Below are positions 10,153 through 19,096 of a DNA stretch of 64,000 nt, one piece after another. A program made the translations under genes and the position numbers. Within the stretch, counting starts at the first letter, position 1. Every line of letters starts with the position of its first letter. The notes beneath the pieces were generated by a model that searched no databases, had not been told where the DNA came from, and was given only the letters and a program-made list of their open reading frames with translations. Source of the DNA: Burkholderia plantarii (GTDB lineage Bacteria; Pseudomonadota; Gammaproteobacteria; Burkholderiales; Burkholderiaceae); assembly GCF_001411805.1 (NCBI RefSeq), contig NZ_CP007212.1, positions 620,001-684,000 on the forward strand. The letters run 5' to 3'.

Positions 10153-10193
10153 ACGCAAACGGCCCCGCGCTCGCGGGGCCGTTCAGGCGCCGT

Positions 10194-11300
10194 TCATTGC
10201 AGGCCGTGGCGCGTCTTGTAGTCGATCGCATAGGCGAGCTTGCCCGGCTTGGACGCCGTGATCGGCGCGATCAGGTCGCCGAACGTTCCCTTCGTGTATT
10301 TCTTGCCCGCGTTGATCTGCGCCAGCCGGCCCAGATCGGCGCCGGTCTTGCCGTCGATCACCGGGTCGGTCGACGCGACCATCCGCAGCGACGCGTTCCA
10401 GGTGGCGTTCAGGTAGCCGGTGTCGGCGGTGGCCGGATCGGGATCGGTCGTGCCGAGCTTCGTCAGCGTGTAGCCCGACAGCGGGAACGTCGCGCGCAGC
10501 CAGTCGGCCCAGTAGAACTCGAGGAAGTCGGTGGACGGCGTCGGCTTGCTGTAGCCGACGTCGCGCGTGAAGTAGACGAGCGAGCGATAGACGTCGTCCT
10601 GCATGCCGAGCTTGAGGCCGAGCCCGATGGGCAGCTGGGCCGGCGTGATGGCGGCGCCGTTCGCATCCTTCAGGCGCGTGTAGCCGCGGCTTTGCATCTC
10701 CGCCCAGAACGCGCTGCCCGTGTAGCGGCTCAGGTTGTCCTTGACGAGGACGTGGACGTGCAGCGTCGGGCCGCCGTCGGGCACCTCGTAGTAGGTCGAC
10801 AGGCCGTGATGGCCGTCCGTCAGGTACAGCGTGTCGCCGTTCGGGCCGACCACCACCGGGTTCAGCATGCTGGTGTCGCGCTGGCTCGTGTCGGTGGTGG
10901 TGCAGCCGTAGCTCGCCGCGTCGGTCAGTGTCGAGGCGGACGAGGAACTGTCCTTGGTCAGGCCGCCGAGGCCCTCGTCGGCGCAGAAGTCGTCAAACTT
11001 TTTGGTCGGATCGAGTTCGTAGCGGCCGAGCTTGTAGTAGATCTGGTCGTAGCCGAGCGCGGCCTGGGTCGGATGCAGATCGCCGAGCGCGACGTCGAGC
11101 ATGTCGCCGGTGGCGGCCGTGGCCCACTTGCCCGGCTGGGTGCTGGGTACCGGCTCGGTCTGCGCGGGCGTGGACGCCGGCTGCGGCGTGGCGGCGAGCG
11201 AGCTGGCGGGGGACGCGCCGCCGCCGCAGGCGACGAGCGCGAGCAGCGAGCAGAACGAGGCGGCCAGGGCGAAACGGCTGAGCGAAGGAGGCATCGTCAT
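10194..11300 (-). CDS. ParB/sulfiredoxin-fold lipoprotein (ParBc_2-type)
   Basis: The protein has 368 residues from the ATG at 11300; a second ATG at 11294 is equally usable. A basic start, a hydrophobic stretch and the lipobox LVAC (Cys25) followed by GGG predict a lipoprotein anchored outside the cytoplasmic membrane. A Pro/Thr/Ser linker leads to a domain with DLHPTQAALGYDQIYYKLGRYE, and then LYLTDGHHGLSTYYEV, whose Asp-Gly-His-His is the ParB/Srx signature. This resembles the putative ParB-like nuclease family PF08857. Biochemical function is unknown, and cytosolic ParB chromosome partitioning is unlikely given the lipobox. It is a single gene, convergent with the phosphatase. Confidence 0.8.
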   Translation of the reverse strand: MTMPPSLSRFALAASFCSLLALVACGGGASPASSLAATPQPASTPAQTEPVPSTQPGKWATAATGDMLDVALGDLHPTQAALGYDQIYYKLGRYELDPTKKFDDFCADEGLGGLTKDSSSSASTLTDAASYGCTTTDTSQRDTSMLNPVVVGPNGDTLYLTDGHHGLSTYYEVPDGGPTLHVHVLVKDNLSRYTGSAFWAEMQSRGYTRLKDANGAAITPAQLPIGLGLKLGMQDDVYRSLVYFTRDVGYSKPTPSTDFLEFYWADWLRATFPLSGYTLTKLGTTDPDPATADTGYLNATWNASLRMVASTDPVIDGKTGADLGRLAQINAGKKYTKGTFGDLIAPITASKPGKLAYAIDYKTRHGLQ

Positions 11301-11513
11301 CGTGAGGGAGGGCGTCAAATGAGAAGGGCGCGCTCGGCGCGCGAAAAGGCGCAAGCTTGCCGTTGCATGACAGTGATTTGAAAACGACCTGATGGAAATC
11401 GCAAGCAGGGTGAAGTCAGAAATGACTGATTGGCGTGGCGCCGGTGGACGGGGCGTGCGCGGGTGCCAGTGCCCGAGATCGGATGCCGCCGCCGGCGGGG
11501 CACGGCGGGCGGG

Positions 11514-12611
11514 TCAGGGTGGCGTGGGCGGTTCGCCGTCGGTGGCGGCGGGATGTCCCGCTTGGGCGGGAACGGAGGGAGTGGAGGCGCTGGAGGCGTC
11601 GCCGGAGCCGTTCGGATGCGGCCGTTGCGGTGCGGCCGGGGGGGCGTTCGACGCGGGCGGCACCAGCGCCACGGAGGTGCCCGGCGTCGCCGCCGCGCGC
11701 CGGCGGGCGCGCTTCGACGCGCCGTTGACGAGCGCCCAGCGAAATACCGGCGCGATCAGGCGGATGCCGGGCCGCGCCACCACGCGCCGCACCGGCGCGA
11801 GCGTCGCGAGACCGAGCTGGCGCTGCGCCCAGTCCGGCAGCAGGTCGACGCCGGCGTGGAACAGCAGCGCGGCGGCCGGCTTCATCGCGGCGCGCGGCAC
11901 CGGCGCGTCGCGCAGCACGCGGATCACCTCGCGCGTGCGGTCGCTGGCGACGAGTTCGCCGCGCATCCGTTCGAGATAGGCGGCGATCTCGACGCGCGAG
12001 GCCGGCACGTCGCGCGCGCCGAGCAGCGTCGCGATCAGCGCGGTCTCGGCGTAGTAGCGATCCTGCTCGGCGCCGGACAGCGCGGGATTCACGTAGCGCA
12101 GATGCGCGGCGAGGAAGCTCGACACCTCGGCCACGTGGACCCAGGTCAGCAGCGCCGGATCGCTCGCGCGATAGGGGCGCCCGTCCGGCGCGGTGCCCGT
12201 CACCGCGGCGTGGATCGTCTTCACGCGCTTGATCAGGGCGAGCGCGTCGGCGCGGTTGCCGAACGTGGTGCCGGCGACGAACGTCGCGGTGCGGCGCAGC
12301 CGGCCCAGGATATCGGTGCGGAACGTGGAATGGTCCCAGACGCCCGCCAGCGCGAGCGGGTGCAGCGCCTGCAGCAGCAGCGCGGCGATGCCGCCCGTCA
12401 TCATCGAGGCGAAATCGGCGTGGACGCGCCAGCAGACCGCCTCGGGGCCGAACAGGCCGGGATCGCCGGGCGGCGCGGCATAGTCGATCGAGGGTCCGCC
12501 GCCGCCCGTGGTCAGCAGCGTCACACCGCCCGCGAGCCGCGCACGCAGCCGGTCGGCGAGCCCGCGTCCGGGCGGCGGAGCGGCGGCGTCACGGCGGGGC
12601 GGGGCGGACAT
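11514..12611 (-). CDS. MpaB/DUF2236 family oxygenase-like protein
   Basis: This 365-residue protein carries the DUF2236 (latex-clearing-protein/MpaB-like) domain. Family marks are GPEAVCWRVHADFASMMTGG, LLLQALHPLALAGVWDHS, the FRTDILGRL segment, and LLTWVHVAEVSSFLAAH. Several members bind b-type heme through a histidine in this domain, but the substrate here is unknown. The last 65 or so residues are Pro/Ala/Ser-rich and look disordered. I chose the ATG at 12611 (MSAPPRRDAAAP). It lies 20 bases downstream of ruvB on the same strand and may be the last gene of a ruvA-ruvB transcript. Confidence 0.82.
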   Translation of the reverse strand: MSAPPRRDAAAPPPGRGLADRLRARLAGGVTLLTTGGGGPSIDYAAPPGDPGLFGPEAVCWRVHADFASMMTGGIAALLLQALHPLALAGVWDHSTFRTDILGRLRRTATFVAGTTFGNRADALALIKRVKTIHAAVTGTAPDGRPYRASDPALLTWVHVAEVSSFLAAHLRYVNPALSGAEQDRYYAETALIATLLGARDVPASRVEIAAYLERMRGELVASDRTREVIRVLRDAPVPRAAMKPAAALLFHAGVDLLPDWAQRQLGLATLAPVRRVVARPGIRLIAPVFRWALVNGASKRARRRAAATPGTSVALVPPASNAPPAAPQRPHPNGSGDASSASTPSVPAQAGHPAATDGEPPTPP

Positions 12612-12630
12612 CGTGCGGATTCCGGGGAGG

Positions 12631-13698
12631 CTAGCGCCGCGTGTCGTCGTCGGCGCCCGGGATGCCGGGCGTGGGGCTGTCGGGTACCGGCAGCCCGAAG
12701 TGGCGATAGGTGAGCAGCGTGGCGACACGCCCGCGCGGCGTGCGCTGCAGGAAGCCCTGCTGGATCAGGTAGGGCTCGAGGACGTCCTCGATCGTGTCGC
12801 GTTCCTCGCCGATCGCGGCGGCGAGATTGTCCACCCCCACCGGGCCGCCGTCGAACTTGTGCAGGATCGCCTCGAGCAGCTTGCGGTCCATCAGGTCGAA
12901 GCCGACCGGATCGACGTCGAGCATCGCGAGCGCGGCATCGGCGACGCGCTCGGTGATCGCGCCGTCGGCCTTCACCTCGGCGTAGTCGCGCACGCGGCGT
13001 AGCAGCCGGTTGGCGATCCGCGGCGTGCCGCGCGCGCGCCGGGCGATTTCCAGCGCGCCGTGCGGATCGATGCGCGCGTTGAGCAGCGAGGCCGAGCGCT
13101 GCACGATGCGCGACAGCTGGCCGGCATCGTAGAACTCGAGCCGCGCGACGATCCCGAAGCGGTCGCGCAGCGGGTTGGTCAGCATGCCGGCGCGCGTGGT
13201 GGCGCCGACCAGCGTGAACGGCTGCAGGTCGAGCTTGACGCTGCGCGCGGCCGGCCCCTCGCCGATCATGATGTCGATCTGATAGTCCTCGAGCGCCGGA
13301 TACAGGATTTCCTCGACGACGGGCGAGAGCCGGTGGATCTCGTCGATGAACAGCACGTCGTTCGCTTCGAGGTTGGTGAGCAGCGCGGCGAGGTCGCCCG
13401 GGCGCTCCAGCACGGGGCCGGACGTCTGCCGCAGGTTCACGCCCATCTCGCGCGCGATGATGTGCGCGAGCGTGGTCTTGCCGAGGCCGGGCGGCCCGAA
13501 CAACAGCACGTGATCGAGTGCCTCCGAGCGGCGCCTGGCGGCCTCGATGAAGATCTCGAGCTGGCCGCGCACCTTCTCCTGGCCGACGTATTCGTCGAGC
13601 TGGCGCGGCCGCAGCGCGCGTTCGAACGCCTCCTCGTGCGACGAGGCGGGCGTGGCGGCGATGATGCGCTCGCCGGCGAGTTTGTCGGTTTCGATCAT
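12631..13698 (-). CDS. ruvB: Holliday junction branch migration DNA helicase RuvB
   Basis: RuvB is the AAA+ motor that, with RuvA, drives branch migration of Holliday junctions in recombination and repair. The 355-residue protein has Walker A GPPGLGKT at residues 68-75, Walker B in [12 protein letters not shown], sensor 1 in [11 protein letters not shown], the arginine finger region DRFGIV, and a C-terminal winged helix ending in [12 protein letters not shown]. It begins [13 protein letters not shown]. ruvA lies 100 bases upstream on the same strand, so the two are probably co-transcribed. Confidence 0.97.
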   Translation of the reverse strand: MIETDKLAGERIIAATPASSHEEAFERALRPRQLDEYVGQEKVRGQLEIFIEAARRRSEALDHVLLFGPPGLGKTTLAHIIAREMGVNLRQTSGPVLERPGDLAALLTNLEANDVLFIDEIHRLSPVVEEILYPALEDYQIDIMIGEGPAARSVKLDLQPFTLVGATTRAGMLTNPLRDRFGIVARLEFYDAGQLSRIVQRSASLLNARIDPHGALEIARRARGTPRIANRLLRRVRDYAEVKADGAITERVADAALAMLDVDPVGFDLMDRKLLEAILHKFDGGPVGVDNLAAAIGEERDTIEDVLEPYLIQQGFLQRTPRGRVATLLTYRHFGLPVPDSPTPGIPGADDDTRR

Positions 13699-13798
13699 GC
13701 GGGCATTGTACCGCGCCCCACCGCGCCGACGAATCGGCCGAACGGCCGAGTCGCGCGAGCCGTCGCGCCGTGCGAGAGTGGTGGCTCGCGGTACCCGC

Positions 13799-14380
13799 TC
13801 AGGCCTTCGACAGCGCCTTCAGCGACAGCTTGATGCCCTCGGACACGCCGGTGCCGGCCGGCACGTTCTTGATCGCGGCGAGCGCTTCCTTCTCCGAGTA
13901 GCCTAGCGCGAGCAGCGCGTTGAGGATGTCGGCCGCGTGGTCCGACTGCGAGGCCTGGCCGGCCAGCTCGCCAAGGTCGGCGCCGAGCTTGCCCTTCAGT
14001 TCGAGCAGCAGGCGCTCGGCGGTCTTCTTGCCGATGCCGGGCAGCCGCTGCAGGCGCGCCGCGTCCTGCATCGTCACCACCTGCGAGAGCTCCTGCACGC
14101 TCATGCCGGAGAGCACCGCGAGCGCCATGCGCGCGCCGATCCCGGTGATCTTCAGCAGCTCGCGGAACGCCGAGCGCTCCTGCGGCGTGAGGAAGCCGTA
14201 CAGCAGGTGGGCGTCCTCGCGCACGATCAACTGGGTGAGCAGCACCACGCGCTCACCGGTGGGCGGCAGGTTGTAGAACGTGCTCATCGGCACGTCGAGC
14301 TCGTAGCCGACGCCGTTGCAGTCGACGAGCAGGTGGGGAGGATTCTTTTCGAGCAGGGTGCCGGCGATGCGACCGATCAT
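13799..14380 (-). CDS. ruvA: Holliday junction DNA helicase subunit RuvA
   Basis: RuvA tetramers hold the four-way junction and recruit RuvB. The 193-residue protein starts [31 protein letters not shown] (domain I OB fold). It has two helix-hairpin-helix elements ([18 protein letters not shown] and [19 protein letters not shown]) and a C-terminal domain III ([18 protein letters not shown]) that binds RuvB. Length is typical. ruvC lies further upstream on the same strand, separated by about 590 bases that hold a toxin-gene remnant. Confidence 0.97.
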   Translation of the reverse strand: MIGRIAGTLLEKNPPHLLVDCNGVGYELDVPMSTFYNLPPTGERVVLLTQLIVREDAHLLYGFLTPQERSAFRELLKITGIGARMALAVLSGMSVQELSQVVTMQDAARLQRLPGIGKKTAERLLLELKGKLGADLGELAGQASQSDHAADILNALLALGYSEKEALAAIKNVPAGTGVSEGIKLSLKALSKA

Positions 14381-14972
14381 GACGAGAACGACGAGGGGAG
14401 GAAAGCGCGAGTGTAGCGCACGCGGGAACGGACGAGGCGGGCTGGTGGCCGGCGCGTCGCTTGCGATGGCCGGGACGACGTATTTCGTTACGAATGCGGC
14501 GTATTACCTTGATGGGGCGGCGATGTCGAGCTGGCGACGACGTCGTCTACGCGGAGCTGACGATCGGCTATGCGCGGATCGAATCGCTCGACGCGTTCGT
14601 CGCGTTCGTCGCGGGCGCGCGCCTGCGCATCGATCCGATGCCGCGCGCGGCGCTGTTCCTGGCCGGCAGGTGTCCGGGCGCTATCGGCACACGCGCGGCA
14701 CGAACACGGGCGTGCTGACCGATTTCTTCCTCGGCGCGCACGCGAGCGTGCTGGGCGCGCGGCTGCCGACGCGCGACGTCAGGTGCTATCGGACCTGGTT
14801 TCCGAAGCTCGCGCTGATCGCGCCCGAAGGCTGACGGGGTGCGCCACGGCGGGCGTGGCGCATGGGAGCGTGATGAATGACGGCCGTCGCACGAAGTCGT
14901 GCGCCGCTCGCGGTGGCCGCGGCGACTTGCACGGTGTGCCCGGCGCAGGCGCCGAAGCACCGCAACGCCGAG
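14381..14972. other. intergenic region between ruvA and ruvC
   Basis: Apart from the vapC remnant at 14530-14834 I see no gene. The part next to 14381 should contain the ruvA promoter, reading leftward. No intrinsic terminator is evident behind ruvC. Confidence 0.6.
14530..14834 (+). pseudogene. vapC-like PIN-domain toxin remnant, frameshifted
   Basis: Two adjacent rightward frames read as one PIN-domain (VapC) C-terminal half. From about 14545 one frame gives DDVVYAELTIGYARIESLDAF and then RIDPMPRAALFLAG. At about 14668-14671 the homology moves to the next frame, giving GRYRHTRGTNTGVLTDFFLGAHASVLG and ending RCYRTWFPKLALIAPEG at the stop 14832-14834. The DFFLGAHA stretch carries the acidic residue and the spacing of PIN nucleases. 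The first 40-45 residues, with the initial catalytic Asp, are not recognisable upstream, and no antitoxin gene is present. I infer a decayed toxin of a VapBC system lying between ruvC and ruvA. It could not give an active enzyme. Confidence 0.7.
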
Positions 14973-15515
14973 TCAGCCGACCAGCCGCCCGCGTCGCACG
15001 CGAAAGCCCTTCTTGACGAGCGCGGGCGCGAGGCCGCCGAGCGTTTCGAGCTTGGCGCCGCCGTGTGCGTGGCAGATCGCGGTGCCGAGCGCGTCGGCCG
15101 CGTCCGTGCCGGGCAGCCCCGACAGGCCGAGCAGCCGCACCACCATCTGCTGCATCTGTTCCTTGGTGGCGCGGCCGTAGCCGACGATCGCCTGTTTCAG
15201 CTGCGTCGGCGTGTATTCGGCCACCGGCAGGCCGCCCGAGACGAGCCCGCAGATCGCCGCGCCGCGGGCCTGGCCGAGCAGCAGCGTCGATTGCGGATTG
15301 ACGTTGACGAACACCTTCTCGATCGCGGCCTGGTCGGGCGTGTGCTCGCGCACCAGCGTCGAGACGCCGTCGAAGATGGTGCCGAGCCGGACCGCGAGGT
15401 CGGCGGTGGGGGTGCGGATCACGCCGCTCGTGACGTAGGCGAGCTTGCTGCCGTGGACGTCGATCACGCCGAAGCCGGTGACGCGCAGGCCGGGGTCGAT
15501 GCCGATGATTCGCAT
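14973..15515 (-). CDS. ruvC: Holliday junction resolvase RuvC
   Basis: RuvC cuts Holliday junctions symmetrically after RuvAB branch migration. The 180-residue protein begins [19 protein letters not shown], with the first catalytic Asp at residue 7. It has [20 protein letters not shown] with the catalytic Glu, and the C-terminal acidic cluster in [19 protein letters not shown] chose the ATG at 15515 because the conserved N-terminus starts there and the upstream sequence is non-homologous. It is on the same strand as ruvA and ruvB but separated from them by the pseudogene region. Confidence 0.96.
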   Translation of the reverse strand: MRIIGIDPGLRVTGFGVIDVHGSKLAYVTSGVIRTPTADLAVRLGTIFDGVSTLVREHTPDQAAIEKVFVNVNPQSTLLLGQARGAAICGLVSGGLPVAEYTPTQLKQAIVGYGRATKEQMQQMVVRLLGLSGLPGTDAADALGTAICHAHGGAKLETLGGLAPALVKKGFRVRRGRLVG

Positions 15516-15775
15516 GGGCTGGCCGAAGAAAAGCGAGAGGAAAAAACGGGTTCCGGCGATGGTACAACGATCGCGGCGCGCGCGAGGCGTCATGACCGGC
15601 CTCGCGGTGGTTTCGTGATGATGCATGGCGATCGCATGGTGCCGGCGCGAGGCTGGTTTGACGTCGCGCGATGCCGGTGCGTTTGACTCGCGGCGCGCGG
15701 GATGATCGTCGGCGGGCGGTGCATGGCGGGCACCGGCGCCGATCGCCGTCGCGCCGGACTCCGGCCGCGCCAATG
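15516..15775. other. intergenic region upstream of ruvC
   Basis: About 260 bases of high-GC sequence lie between ruvC and the purH terminator. It should hold the ruvC promoter. I see no gene, repeat or RNA structure that I can support. Confidence 0.5.
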
Positions 15776-15813
15776 AAAAACCCGGCGGCGAGGGCGGAAC
15801 CCTCGCGGCCGGG
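15776..15813 (-). terminator. rho-independent terminator of the dusB-fis-purH operon
   Basis: Reading leftward, a 14-base stem with one mismatch (arms 15781-15794 and 15800-15813) is followed by five U (the A-run at 15776-15780). It lies about 60 bases past the purH stop. Confidence 0.85.
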
Positions 15814-15872
15814 CGCGTCGCGCAGCGTGAGCCGTGCGAACCGGCGTTACCGGTCCGCGCGACCCGGGCCGG

Positions 15873-17438
15873 TCAGTGACGGAAGTGGCGGATGCCCGTC
15901 AGCACCATCGCGATGCCGTGCTCGTCGGCCGCGGCGATCACTTCCTCGTCGCGCATCGAGCCGCCCGGATGGATCACGGCCGTCGCGCCCGCCGCGACCA
16001 CCACGTCGAGGCCGTCGCGGAACGGGAAGAACGCGTCCGAGGCCACGGCCGAGCCGGCCAGCGTGAGGCCGGCGTTCTGCGCCTTGATGCCGGCGATGCG
16101 GGCCGAATCGACGCGGCTCATCTGGCCGGCGCCGACGCCGAGCGTCATGCCGTTGCCGCAGAACACGATCGCGTTCGACTTCACGAACTTCGCGACGCGC
16201 CAGGCGAACAGCAGGTCGTCGAGTTCCTTCGGCGTCGGCTGGCGCTGGGTCACGACGCGCAGTTCGTCGGGCTGCACGTTGCGCGCATCGAGCGACTGCA
16301 CCAGCAGGCCGCCGCCCACGCGCTTCAGGTCGAACGCGTTGAAGCCGTCGCCGAGCGCGATCTCGAGCAGACGCACGTTCTGCTTGGCGGCGAACACCTG
16401 GCGCGCGGCCTCCGAGAACGCCGGCGCGATCAGCACCTCGACGAACTGCTTGGCCACCGCCTGCGCGCTTGCTTCGTCCACTTCGCGGTTGAACGCGATG
16501 ATGCCGCCGAACGCCGAGGTCGGGTCGGTCTGGAACGCCTTCGCATAGGCTTCGGCCGGGCTCGCGCCCACCGCCACGCCGCACGGGTTGGCGTGCTTGA
16601 TGATCACGCAGGCCGGCGCGTCGAACGTCTTCACGCATTCCCACGCGGCGTCCGAATCGGCGATGTTGTTGTACGACAGCTCCTTGCCCTGCAGCTGGCG
16701 ATAGTTCGCGAGCGAGCCGGCCGGCGCCGCGAGGTCGCGGTAGAACGCGGCGCTCTGGTGCGGGTTCTCGCCGTAGCGCAGGTCCTGCACCTTGTCGAAC
16801 GCGAGGTTCAGCGTGGCCGGGTAGGCGTTGCGCGTGGCGTGCTGCAGCTCGTCGGTCAGGCTCGTCAGGTAGTTGGTGATCGCGCCGTCGTACTGCGCGG
16901 TGTGCGCGAACACCTTGGTGGCGAGCCGGAAGTTGGTGGCGTAGCCCACCGTGTTGCCGTTGGCCTTCATCTCGTCGAGCACCACCGCGTAGTCGGCCGG
17001 ATCGACGATCACCGTCACGTCGCGATGGTTCTTCGCGGCCGAGCGCAGCATGGTCGGGCCGCCGATGTCGATGTTCTCGATCGCGTCGGCCAGCGTGCAG
17101 TCGTCCTTCGCGATGGTCGCCACGAACGGGTACAGGTTCACCACCAGCAGGTCGATGGTGGGGATCCCGTGCGCATCGAGCGCCTGCATGTGCTCGGGCA
17201 GGTCGCGCCGCGCCAGGATGCCGCCGTGGACCTTCGGGTGCAGCGTCTTCACGCGCCCGTCGAGCATTTCCGGAAAGCCGGTGTAGTCGGCCACTTCCGT
17301 GACCGGCAGGCCGGCCTCGGCGAGCAGTTTCGCGGTGCCGCCCGTCGACAGCAGCTTGACGCCTTGCTGCGACAACGCCGTCGCGAATTCGACGATGCCG
17401 GTTTTATCGGAAACGGAGAGGAGCGCTTGCTTGATCAT
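15873..17438 (-). CDS. purH: bifunctional AICAR transformylase / IMP cyclohydrolase
   Basis: PurH carries out the last two steps of IMP synthesis in the cytosol. The 521-residue protein has the N-terminal IMP cyclohydrolase domain ([54 protein letters not shown]). The C-terminal formyltransferase domain shows the [11 protein letters not shown] motif (catalytic Lys-His), then [14 protein letters not shown] and FFPFRDGLD near the end. I chose the ATG at 17438 from the conserved start; five codons further up are possible. It is the last gene of dusB-fis-purH, an order conserved in betaproteobacteria. Confidence 0.97.
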   Translation of the reverse strand: MIKQALLSVSDKTGIVEFATALSQQGVKLLSTGGTAKLLAEAGLPVTEVADYTGFPEMLDGRVKTLHPKVHGGILARRDLPEHMQALDAHGIPTIDLLVVNLYPFVATIAKDDCTLADAIENIDIGGPTMLRSAAKNHRDVTVIVDPADYAVVLDEMKANGNTVGYATNFRLATKVFAHTAQYDGAITNYLTSLTDELQHATRNAYPATLNLAFDKVQDLRYGENPHQSAAFYRDLAAPAGSLANYRQLQGKELSYNNIADSDAAWECVKTFDAPACVIIKHANPCGVAVGASPAEAYAKAFQTDPTSAFGGIIAFNREVDEASAQAVAKQFVEVLIAPAFSEAARQVFAAKQNVRLLEIALGDGFNAFDLKRVGGGLLVQSLDARNVQPDELRVVTQRQPTPKELDDLLFAWRVAKFVKSNAIVFCGNGMTLGVGAGQMSRVDSARIAGIKAQNAGLTLAGSAVASDAFFPFRDGLDVVVAAGATAVIHPGGSMRDEEVIAAADEHGIAMVLTGIRHFRH

Positions 17439-17483
17439 GATGGGGAGCACCAATAGCCAGGAAAACGGGGAAGAAGAGGCCGC

Positions 17484-17717
17484 CTACAGCAGACCGTGCT
17501 GCTGCAGCTTCTTGCGCAGCGTATTGCGATTGATGCCCAGGTACTCGGCGGCCAGCGACTGGTTGCCGCCCGCCTGTTCGAGCACCACCTCGAGCATCGG
17601 CTTCTCGACACAGGACATCACCATGTCGTAGACGTCGTGCGGATTGGAGCCGTCGAGATCCCGGAAATAACCGTCCAGGCTGTCGCGGACACATTGTTCG
17701 ATGTTGTGCTTGCTCAT
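17484..17717 (-). CDS. fis: Fis family nucleoid-associated regulator
   Basis: Fis is a homodimeric DNA-bending protein that regulates rRNA, recombination and growth-phase genes. This 77-residue form lacks most of the N-terminal arm of the 98-residue E. coli Fis but keeps the dimer helices. The C-terminal helix-turn-helix QSLAAEYLGINRNTLRKKLQQ is complete and ends in HGLL. Short Fis proteins are normal in betaproteobacteria. It sits 4 bases downstream of dusB and 45 bases upstream of purH, matching the classic dusB-fis linkage. Confidence 0.93.
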   Translation of the reverse strand: MSKHNIEQCVRDSLDGYFRDLDGSNPHDVYDMVMSCVEKPMLEVVLEQAGGNQSLAAEYLGINRNTLRKKLQQHGLL

Positions 17718-17721
17718 GCTG

Positions 17722-18765
17722 CTATTGAATAGGGTCGGATATACCGTCTTCGTCGCCGACATAGACGAGATGGTCGGACAGCGCGCGTTGCGCGTCGAAA
17801 TACTCGTTGACGGCGGCAAGCTGTTCGCGTGTGGTATCGAGCGTGTTCATCCGGTGACGGAACGCGTTGGCGCCGGAAAGGCCGCGAGTGTACCAGCCGA
17901 TGTGCTTGCGTGCAGTACGTACACCGGTAAATTCCCCGTAGAAGGCATAGTGATCCTCGAGGTGCTCGTTGAGCAGCTGCTGGATCTCGTCGACGCTCGG
18001 CGCCGGCAGCGTCGTGCCGGTTTGCAGGAAATGATCGATTTCACGGAACAGCCATGGGCGGCCTTGCGCGGCGCGACCGATCATCAGCGCGTCGGCGCCG
18101 GTGAAGTCGAGCACGGCCTTCGCCTTGGCGGGCGAGGTGATGTCGCCGTTGGCCACCACCGGGATCTTCACGGCCGCCTTCACGGCCGCGATCGTCTCGT
18201 ATTCGGCGTCGCCGCGATAGAGGTCGGCGCGCGTGCGGCCGTGGACGGTCAGCATCGCGATGCCGGCCTGCTCGGCCAGGCGCGCGATGGTCAGCGCGTT
18301 GCGGTGCTCGCGGTCCCAGCCGGTGCGGATCTTCAGCGTGACGGGCACCGCGTCGGGGCCGGTGCCCACCGCCGCCACCACGGCCGAGACGATCCGCACC
18401 ACCAGCGGCTCGTTCTGCAGCAGCGCCGAGCCGGCCGCCACGTTGCAGACCTTCTTGGCCGGGCAACCCATGTTGATGTCGATGATCTGCGCGCCGTTCG
18501 CCACGTTGTAGCGCGCGGCCTCGGCCATCATCGCCGGATCGGCGCCGGCGATCTGCACCGCGATCGGCTCGACCTCGCCGGCGTGGTTGGCGCGGCGCAT
18601 GGTCTTCTCGCTTTTCCACAGCTGCGCGTTCGAGGCGACCATCTCGGACACCGCGTAACCCGCGCCGAGCCGCTTGCAGAGCTGGCGGAACGGACGGTCC
18701 GTGACGCCGGCCATGGGGGCGACGAACAGGTTGTTGCGCAGGATATGGGGGCCGATAACGGGCAT
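17722..18765 (-). CDS. dusB: tRNA-dihydrouridine synthase B
   Basis: DusB is an FMN enzyme that reduces specific uridines in the tRNA D-loop. The 347-residue protein opens MPVIGPHILRNNLFVAPMAGVTDRPFR. It carries the catalytic Cys in DINMGCPAKKV, an HGRTR motif and VVANGDITS, and FMN-phosphate contacts near ADALMIGRAAQGRPW. I chose the ATG at 18765. An alternative Met 12 codons upstream would add a non-conserved stretch. It is the first gene of the dusB-fis-purH unit. Confidence 0.95.
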   Translation of the reverse strand: MPVIGPHILRNNLFVAPMAGVTDRPFRQLCKRLGAGYAVSEMVASNAQLWKSEKTMRRANHAGEVEPIAVQIAGADPAMMAEAARYNVANGAQIIDINMGCPAKKVCNVAAGSALLQNEPLVVRIVSAVVAAVGTGPDAVPVTLKIRTGWDREHRNALTIARLAEQAGIAMLTVHGRTRADLYRGDAEYETIAAVKAAVKIPVVANGDITSPAKAKAVLDFTGADALMIGRAAQGRPWLFREIDHFLQTGTTLPAPSVDEIQQLLNEHLEDHYAFYGEFTGVRTARKHIGWYTRGLSGANAFRHRMNTLDTTREQLAAVNEYFDAQRALSDHLVYVGDEDGISDPIQ

Positions 18766-19096
18766 CGCAATGGCAGCGCCCGCGTGGAGCGCGGGCATCG
18801 GTCGGGACGTGGGAAACGCGCATTTTACCGTAAGCGCCGCACCCGACGGGCATTGCGAATTGTCGAACAGCGTCAAATCGTCGAGAAGCTTGCGTGACGA
18901 TTCGATGGCGGCAGGCCCGGCGGGGCGCCGCAAATGCCGCGGACGCGGCCCCTCGCGGTGGCGGGAGACGGGCGGCGCGCGGCAGGGGCCGATGCCGTTT
19001 GCCGGTTGTCTCACCGGCGGCCCGCCAGCCGCTTGCGCGTGTCGCGACCGCCGCGGCGCAAGCGCGAGGCGCGCCGGGGGCCGGATGCGGCGCCGC
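18766..19096. other. intergenic region between ubiH and dusB
   Basis: About 330 bases of high-GC sequence. It should contain the promoter for the leftward dusB operon, but I cannot place convincing -35 and -10 boxes. No gene, hairpin terminator or repeat stands out. Confidence 0.5.

Noticed and set aside
10158..10183. A hairpin after the histidine phosphatase gene as an intrinsic terminator
   Set aside because: The stem (AACGGCCCCGCG and its complement) is strong, but only two T and then CAGG follow. I did not list it as a terminator.
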